Source of the DNA: Trichosphaerium sp. ATCC 40318
Taxonomy: Eukaryota; Discosea; Flabellinia; Trichosidae
Assembly (NCBI GenBank): GCA_038496445.1
Contig: JALMLS010000344.1
Location: 186,001 to 250,000, forward strand
Length of the DNA stretch: 64,000 nucleotides
Direction: 5' to 3'
Of this stretch, positions 53,621 to 64,000 are shown in pieces. A program made the translations under genes and the position numbers. A model generated the notes under the pieces. That model saw nothing but the letters and a program-made list of their open reading frames with translations, was not told the DNA's origin and made no database searches. The first letter of the stretch is position 1. The number at the start of each line of letters is the position of its first letter.

Positions 53621-54074
53621 TTATACCTGCGTCAGAGCTGCTGCCAGTTGTGTTTGCGTTTGTTTAATTTGAACTGCACCAAGCGGAAAATCACATTACA
53701 AACATTGTTGTGTACTGTACTTTGTAGTTAAAGTTACATTGCTAACATTTCGTCACCACAGCGCAAAACATGCTATAAACTTGTAGTATTGTGTTGCCCA
53801 ATACTAGCGCAAATAGAATATATGAAAGAACCAAGACTTCCATTACAGTAATACTCACCGGCATTTAGGAGCGAGAAACCAGGCGTACGGTACGTATTTT
53901 GTGTGAATTGTAGGGTAATCTATTGCCCCCGATCGCATTCGTATAAGTCCATCGTACAGTACTCGTTGTACTTACCACAGCAGGGGTATTTTCAAACTGA
54001 ACATGTAGATCGAGAATTGTTGTTAATGTTGACCAATTAAACCCACATTGGCTAAAGATTGACGGCATTCGCAT
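53621..54074 (-). CDS. Possible COMM-domain protein, 3' exons
   Basis: Three exons join in phase: 54074 to about 53978 (MRMPSIFSQCGFNWSTLTTI, then LDLHVQFENTPAV), 53920-53859 (ITLQFTQNTYRTPGFSLLNA) and a last exon after an intron of roughly 190 bases (VQIKQTQTQLAAALTQV, stop at 53621). This reads as a COMM domain: a W after a short loop, alternating beta-strands, then an amphipathic helix with LL..A......L..AL. COMMD proteins act in the Commander complex of endosomal recycling. The usual helical N-terminus was not found, so the 5' end is probably missing from my model. The resemblance is by pattern, and I am only moderately persuaded. Confidence 0.35.
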
Positions 54075-54394
54075 AACTGCTTCAATGTTGGGTGAATAAA
54101 CATATAGAGAAAGATATTAATCATAGACAGGCAAGTTATTTTGTAGAACAAACGAGAAAATGCGATTGCTTGTCAAACAAAAAAATAGAAAAGGCAACTA
54201 TCACGTGCGTAATTCCATAATACAGTTCTTGGTTTGGCAGTGACAGTTGCACGTTGTTCCCACGTATTGTTGCACTTTGGGTAATGCTGTCACACGGTTA
54301 AGGAGACCGAACAAACACTTGTAATGAGTTCAAGCCGTTAAGTGTTGACTGTATTGTTAAACCAGCGCGAAACACAGCTCGGTGAGGTTCAAAG

Positions 54395-56675
54395 ATGTTG
54401 CCTAAAGGCGGTTGGAGGACGAGAGCACATGCGCTTCGTCATAAAATGTATAGTCAGTTTAAAAGCCGTACTTATTGCGAAGGCGAACCCAAGAAGAGCT
54501 CCTTTGCTCAAAAGCTTCGAGCGTTTAACTTTAGACAGATTTTAAATAAAAGCCCAAAATGGACCTTTCCACAGATTCTAGGCGCTGGAAGATTGCTTGT
54601 GGTAGGCACAGGTACACTTTTGCGTAATCACTAAGTCAAACTTATCAAAAAAGGCCTATGGCTGGTTCTGGGTACTGGTACAGCACTGAGTTTTGCTGGA
54701 TGGCTGTTTTATACGCTTGCAGACGAGGAATTTCAAGGTACAAGAAAAATACGCCAATCAGCTAACCGTGAAGTCAAGAAAAGTCCCTTGTAGCTTTGAG
54801 CTCGTATGTCACGCGTTCTATTGGCATAGAGATGCAATTTGCAAAGTTCAAAGCAAACTCTCTGTCAAGTATTCAATTCAAAGACGTGCACGTGTTAAGG
54901 GATCCAAAAAAGCTACCACCTGAACAAAGAAATTCCACAAGCATAGACTTAACAATAGACACCGTTGATGTAAATCTAAACTTACTATGGTTCATGGAAG
55001 GTAAGGGACCTTTGAAAACTTTAAAAGTGTCAAAAGTGCGTGGCGTGCTTGACAGACGGTACAAACGTTTACGCGAGTTGCAGATGCTTATTGTTGATTT
55101 AGTGAAGTAAAGGCGACAGGTATTCCAACGCCAAAATTAACTTATTCTTGGGGATCCTTCGAGCTCCAGAAACTAAATATGTACCGAATATATTTTTAGT
55201 CCCGACTTGTTAATTATGAGTGTAGCGATGACGTAAGGGTTGATATATATAATGGTAAACCCGATAGGCCGCTTGAATTACGTATTCTAAACCTAGAATG
55301 CGACCGATTACGGTACGATAAGACACATCACAAATTTAAAAAAGCGTGCTTAAAATCCTTCTTAAAGACAACAATGGTTACTTCATGATCTCCTCACTGC
55401 ACGCCAAATTATTGGCATATTTGATGGCTCTTTATTTTCAGTACATAGAAAGGAAGCAAAGCGACAACCTGGCAAACCCTACTCGGTATGTTAGGCAACA
55501 AACTGCTTCACTAATAAACTCACGTCAAAAAAGGCTACAATAAAAATCGATGGTATCGCGATGGATATTTTATCAGAAAATGCTTCTCATACAGTACCGA
55601 GCCTTATTATTGCTTACGTTTCCTTTACACCAATTAGCCGCTAGGATGGATGAAAGAAGGTCAACTGAATGTTGTAAGTAGAACGCAAGTGGCTGGTTTA
55701 CCACGTGAGGGTTTGATAGCTAATCGTTTTTTAAACCTTAGACAGGAGAAATGCACATTACTCCACCGGTAGTTTCAGCGTACATACCTTGGCTCCAGGG
55801 CAATCATAAAGCCAATCCAGGGTCGATACAGGTATTTTCTTGTTCTCATGAACACTTAGATAAAAACCATGTATTTGTCCAGCCCTTCTAGGTTTTAACT
55901 CCTGAGCGGCGCCACAAGGCAGATTTATAACAAAGTACTAGATACTAGCGGATATTAGCTTGAGGAATATTGTAGCATATCCGCCTTTGTTTGCTCCTGA
56001 TCTATCTTATGTGGAGGCAATGCTGGTACGACTCTTCTATTTTTGAAGAAAAAATAGTGTGCACTTTGTGATCGCGTATAACCGCTTACGTAGGTACATC
56101 CAATATGCGCGTACTTGAACTCAAATTACAATCTCATTGAATTAGACAGCGACATATTACTTGATATCGTACGTACGAACTTTTTTTTTCTCCTCTCCAA
56201 TAGTTTTTTTAGTCCGAATTTGATGGGTCTTGGTATCCGGAACAGGCTCTCATATGGCATCGGGTAGGCGAAGCAGTTTATACAGGGTTTGAAAAACTTG
56301 TACTCGAATCACAAAAACCTTCTGGCCTATCTAGAATATCGTATCACGTGCTACTTTCAGTCATTAGAGCAAAAGACTTCGTACGATACTTTTAATGCAC
56401 TTGAATCACTTTTATTCACAAAACGGTAGGTGTGGAGCCAAATACAGTCATCTGTAACTTCGTGGTTCTTTGCTAATCAACTATGGGACGGTGAGCACCC
56501 AGAGCTAGAGGTAAGCGTTGTGATACGAGATTGCACAAAGTTTTTAAAATCCAAACTTGTAGGAGTTAAAATCAAAATACAACCAAGCTACCACGACGTC
56601 CGACGATAAAAGTGAGGACGCGCTGAGTGAAATCACATCGCCAGATAGCGTTAGTACCTATGAAGTTGTGCAATA
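54395..56675 (+). CDS. Mdm31/Mdm32-family mitochondrial inner membrane protein
   Basis: Mitochondrial distribution and morphology protein; in yeast Mdm31/Mdm32 are inner-membrane proteins needed for mtDNA stability and organelle shape. The start at 54395 gives a basic, Ser/Arg-rich presequence (MLPKGGWRTRAHALRHKMYS). Hydrophobic segments follow (FPQILGAGRLLVVGTG, then GLWLVLGTGTALSFAGWLFY). The family core shows IQFKDVHVLRDPKKLPPEQR, IDLTIDTVDVNLNLLWFMEG, KGPLKTLKVSKVRGVLDRRY, LHDLLTARQIIGIFDGSLFS and IDGIAMDIL with GWMKEGQLNV. All are in the order found in Mdm31. The 3' half (55680-56675) is split into many small exons and ends SVSTYEVVQ. Presence of this family is a hint toward a fungal or fungal-like lineage, though it also occurs in other protists. 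Confidence 0.75.
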
Positions 56676-56865
56676 AAAAACGTTTTTGCAGAGCTTGCAG
56701 TATTGAAAACAAAAACAAAAAACAAACGAAAGGATTTTGGTTTGGTTATTGATATTTTAATCATATAAATTCTTTTTCTACAACTAGTCTATAGTACACG
56801 ATTTTTGTACAGTCTGCGGCGCTCCCGGTATTTTTCCTTTTCAAAAAACATGGCTACACTACATA

Positions 56866-57736
56866 TCATGGTTTCGCCTCACCCATCTTTTGTTCTAATG
56901 TATGCAACCGCGTTTGCATCGCCTGTAAGTGTCCAAAAAGCTGTGAAACGAGGTCCTTTACCCTATGTACTTCATCGAATAGGTGCATGACAACTTCAGG
57001 CGGTGGTGAAGCATGTGGCAGTAAAGGGGACCCACGATAAACCAATGGTGGCGATTGCAGGCTGTGAAGTGTTTGTGGCGTGTTACAAGCCATTGTAGGT
57101 AGAGATGCTTCCAAAAGTGATTCCAAATCATTAGCTGCTTTCAAAGGAGTTATAGTCGCTGTGGTAGCAATTGTGGAAACGTCTGTGTCGTTGCTATTCG
57201 TATAAATTGAATTTGCTTTTGCAGCTGCTCTTCGCGATCTTGTTGATACACGTGAATGTCCTGGGCATGACAAGTGTTTAGGGTCTTCTTGTGAATGACA
57301 TTCTGAACTTTCTTCATCGCTTGAAGAACCGTACGCAGTCATTTCTCTCACTTGCTTACTTCTTTTCTTACGTGGTTCTAAGCTTGAATAAGGCACAGAA
57401 AACAAAATAAAATAGTGATTGTTCCCTGTAGTACTGGTTTTATAGAACCAGACATCGTACCTGGATCGCATGGCAAGCCATGAGTAAGGCATCTCTCACA
57501 AGGGCGAAAATCAGAACACGCTGTATGGGAGTTTCTACAGAACGAGCAAGCATGTTTTCTGGCATACGATAAGAAACTATAATTTTACATTTTTTTTCTA
57601 AAGCGTACACTTGCTTTCGTTTCCTCTTTCTGCTCCTAGACTCAAGGCTCTTGATCCGCCCTTACGTATGTTAGTGTTTTGATTCAATTACGACCAAGTT
57701 GAAGTTACCTGCATCTGGTAAAGTGCCAGCGCTCAT
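56866..57736 (-). CDS. Zn2Cys6 binuclear-cluster transcription factor
   Basis: The exons join in phase from ATG 57736 (MSAGTLPDAG), then RIKSLESRSRKRKRKQ, then TCSFCRNSHTACSDFRPCER and CLTHGLPCDPG. The cysteines are spaced C-x2-C-x6-C-x5-C-x2-C-x6-C, exactly the Gal4-type binuclear zinc cluster, preceded by a basic nuclear signal. The spacing and the SH...C...RPC.RC style resemble the ERT1/AcuK group of fungal regulators and similar proteins in some protists. The rest (LEPRKKRSKQVREMTAYGSS) is a Ser-rich region with a second basic patch (RSRRAAAK) and a C-terminal predicted coiled coil (VVMHLFDEVHRVKDLVSQLF) that may dimerise. No fungal-specific TF middle domain is seen. Target genes are unknown. 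Confidence 0.75.
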
Positions 57737-58121
57737 AAATAAACACCACAAATCCGATTTAGGGTGTGGGAGTAACGTTTTGGCTGATGCTCCGGCTCGT
57801 AGTTACGAATCTGGGCAATGCACGGAGTTGCCATCATTTTTGCTCCGTATTTGATAAATTTCCGAATAGCGCCATCTGCAACACAATTACACATGTTGCA
57901 CTAATAAGCAACACTAATGCGTTGCAAACAAATTTAAAATATATCGCGACAATTTTCGCCGGACCAAAAAAAGTCAAACATACTCCTGGAACCGCGGAAT
58001 TGGAGTTTGGAGTTGACACGATATGTCAAAAAATGCTACTTGTGTCATTTGTTACCATGTGCAATACAGTACAATAATAACCTCTTTTGGGTGCTTTACA
58101 AAAATCACTCTGTTTTTAATT
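57737..58121. other. Intergenic, open frames on both strands, none assigned
   Basis: The plus strand is open for 103 codons at 57766-58077 and the minus strand for 61 codons at 57834-58019. Neither has recognised motifs or good splice context. It includes the promoter of the Zn2Cys6 gene. Confidence 0.3.
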
Positions 58122-59364
58122 TTATTCCATGTATGCTTTCAAAAACGCATAAAGTTTAGCGTGAAAGGCGAAGTTATGGCCAAAGTCCTTTCCCCAAGCC
58201 AATATCTGCTGTAGATCAACATTCATTTCTTTACCAACGTACAATAATGCACCAATTGCCGAAGTAAGCCTATACTCATTCTCAGAACAACAAGATAACA
58301 GGCAATCGCTTGTTGACGCCATTCTCCGCTTCTCAAAACGGAGCAACACAGAAACGCAGTTATTTAGCTTACCCAACTTTGCAATGAATCAATAAAGGCT
58401 TAGGGCATGTAGTGATCTTTTCTAGAAGCCCGTCCGCATATTCTACCGGGTAAATGTAAATTTCTTGAATAATCCCCCCCACTGCTTACCTTTAGTAAAA
58501 TCGTTCGCGTCCAATATGGGTATAAGCTCGTATTGGATGCCCTACGTACTATTTTAGCGTTTCATGTTCAAATAAAGTAATATTATTGAGAATGCGCACT
58601 TGAGCTGTTACTAGTTCCTTCTCGTTCTTTAAAAAGCCATCTTCATGCTCACAGCGCATATTTATAACAGATTTAAACCCCGCGTCCTAAATCTCCAGTT
58701 AACAAAAACTTTTCTCGCCATCATGACAACACTTACTTGTAATTTGCGGAGTTCTTCTTCTGTGGGCTGCACTGAGAACGATAGGTCATCCGTAAGCTTA
58801 GGAATAAAGTTAAAATAAAATTACAAAAAAGGGCGAAAACTTGATCGCGTGGTGTACGCACTTTTATGGCACGGGGTTTTGTTTGAGGTAGCAACGCTTG
58901 TACATGCGCGTTTACTACAAACAAGCACGTTAGAGATTAGCAGCAAAATAATTGTTACGTTGATTCTCAATAGCTCCAGCAAAGCGGCTAACCACCTCGC
59001 CTGCTCTGTAGAAGTAGAACGCCGGAATAGAAGGAACTACTGCGGTTAGGGTTTTTTCCTTTGCCACTGTTAGTTATCGCTCCCCTTTGCGTTACCGCAC
59101 TCCTGTTTCCATATCCACAGACGCGAATTTGATTTGAGGCAGCCTTTCGCTCAAAGCTTCGAACTTTGGTGTAATCACCTTGCATTGTTTACACCAGCTG
59201 ATTGGAGTGAGTGTTAGGCCAACGGAAAAGCTCAGCGTACCTAGCTGAATATTCGACAGCGACAAGGACATTGGATGAAACGAGCTCATCCAATTGCGCT
59301 TTTGTTGTTATTGGAGTTAAGGTTGTTACTCCGCTAATGTCAAATGATTGCATAACTGACGCCA
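58122..59364 (-). CDS. Thioredoxin domain fused to DUF442/BLH-type phosphatase-like domain
   Basis: The start at 59364 gives MASVMQSFDISGVTTLTP, then VLVAVEYSASWCKQCKVITP, a thioredoxin fold with the WCxxC redox site and KFEALSERLPQIKFASVDM. After a junction I could not fully resolve come VPSIPAFYFYRAGEVVSRFA (cis-Pro loop and last strands) and the final helix GAIENQLNAHVQALLP. That helix is completed only by removing a 44-base intron at 58915-58958, which contains an in-frame stop and links thioredoxin to the next domain in phase. That domain reads LTDDLSFSVQPTEEELRKLQ, DAGFKSVINMRCEHEDG, GIQYELIPILDANDFTK, then PKPLLIHCKVGMAST and GALLYVGKEMNVDLQQILAW, the PF04273/DUF442 pattern. The usual HCxxGxR loop has no Arg. 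A redox role in sulfur or phosphate chemistry is inferred only. Confidence 0.65.
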
Positions 59365-59637
59365 TGTGCTTAATTCGGACAAAACAGGAGTTAATCTTGT
59401 TTAAAAGAAAAGAATTGACCGGTGTGCACACGTTTTCAGAAGCTGAAAAAAGAAAGCAGGGAACGCGTGACACTACCACTGTGATTTGTGGAGTGTTCGC
59501 ATTACGTGAGACGTTACTAGCAGCTATCTATGAGCGCGCTAGTGTTTAGATACTTTTACGTCATGACAGAAAAAGCTTTTCTTTTAGTTTCAAGATAAAC
59601 AATAACAAGTTTGTACAAAAAAGCATATTTATTGGAG
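59365..59637. promoter_or_regulatory. Upstream region of the thioredoxin-DUF442 gene
   Basis: It lies between the thiolase stop (59638, minus) and the start of the fusion gene (59364, minus), and so must contain the promoter of the fusion gene and the thiolase 3' UTR. It contains a GACCGG-type block near 59418. A 112-codon plus-strand frame at 59211-59549 is antisense to the fusion gene and is not supported. Confidence 0.3.
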
Positions 59638-61246
<1,609 letters not shown>

Positions 61247-61420
61247 GCTGATTTGTACAAGGTAAACTAAAATATCCCAAGGAGAAGAATTTGTGGTCAA
61301 CTTTTGTCGTTTTTTGGCAGAGTGACAAGTCAAGCTCTACGTTATTCTCAACGCGTGACACGGTGTATTGCGCGTCGGTAGTTTGTCCTCGAACGTATTT
61401 GTAAGATTCAGTTGGTATTC
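61247..61420. promoter_or_regulatory. Bidirectional promoter, thiolase and RecQ helicase
   Basis: The two genes diverge with 174 bases between start codons. No TATA box or strong motif is evident. Confidence 0.35.

Positions 61421-64000
<2,580 letters not shown>

Noticed and set aside
58930-58932. Thioredoxin stop codon separating two genes
   Set aside because: The stop lies inside a 44-base GT-AG segment whose removal completes the thioredoxin C-terminal helix and joins the next domain in phase.

Overview
The window is nuclear DNA from a compact, AT-rich, intron-rich eukaryotic microbe. Almost every recognisable protein is split by many short introns. Those I could place run from about 38 to 110 bases, and many begin GTACGT and end TTTTAG or TTGTAG. 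The six-frame reading frames are therefore mostly single exons, and the gene models below were joined by hand from splice sites, phase and family resemblance. Gene limits are usually better supported than every internal exon border. I saw no operons, transposons, CRISPR arrays, tRNA or rRNA genes. The lineage is uncertain. A Zn2Cys6 regulator and an Mdm31/Mdm32-type protein recall fungi, while the GTACGT donors and the secreted histidine-first protein would also fit a stramenopile or another protist.

Layout. 0.2-3 kb: a degenerate Rab-like GTPase, a possible histone-fold protein and a tiny basic protein. 3-12.6 kb: a kinesin-14-like motor divergent from POP5 (RNase P/MRP), a POLR3G-like RNA polymerase III subunit, a small unknown protein, a protein with paxillin-like LD motifs, and a protein kinase with HAD in place of HRD. 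13-20.5 kb: VPS52 (GARP complex) divergent from DNA ligase IV. 21-28.9 kb: an F-box protein, a secreted metalloprotease with a ricin-B lectin domain, an F-box plus SPRY protein, and the 3' part of an ALKBH6-like gene. 29-39.4 kb: PP2A scaffold subunit A, an RBM5/RBM10-like splicing factor, SPB1 rRNA methyltransferase and a PhzF-family isomerase. 40-48.7 kb: a large CHD1-like remodeller. 50-57.7 kb: a DH-PH RhoGEF, a secreted protein whose mature N-terminus is histidine (LPMO-like), a possible COMM-domain protein, an Mdm31/32-type mitochondrial protein and a Zn2Cys6 transcription factor. 58-64 kb: a thioredoxin fused to a DUF442 phosphatase-like domain, a peroxisomal-type 3-ketoacyl-CoA thiolase, and the 5' part of a RECQL-type helicase that runs off the end.

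Most genes are housekeeping: RNA processing, chromatin, DNA repair, trafficking and fatty-acid oxidation. Neighbours are not functionally linked in an obvious way, except that POP5 and the Pol III subunit both serve tRNA production. The least ordinary items are the thioredoxin-DUF442 fusion, the histidine-first secreted protein, the GTPase with broken G motifs, the LIM-less LD-motif protein, the HAD kinase and a run of SUMO-type motifs in the CHD1-like protein.
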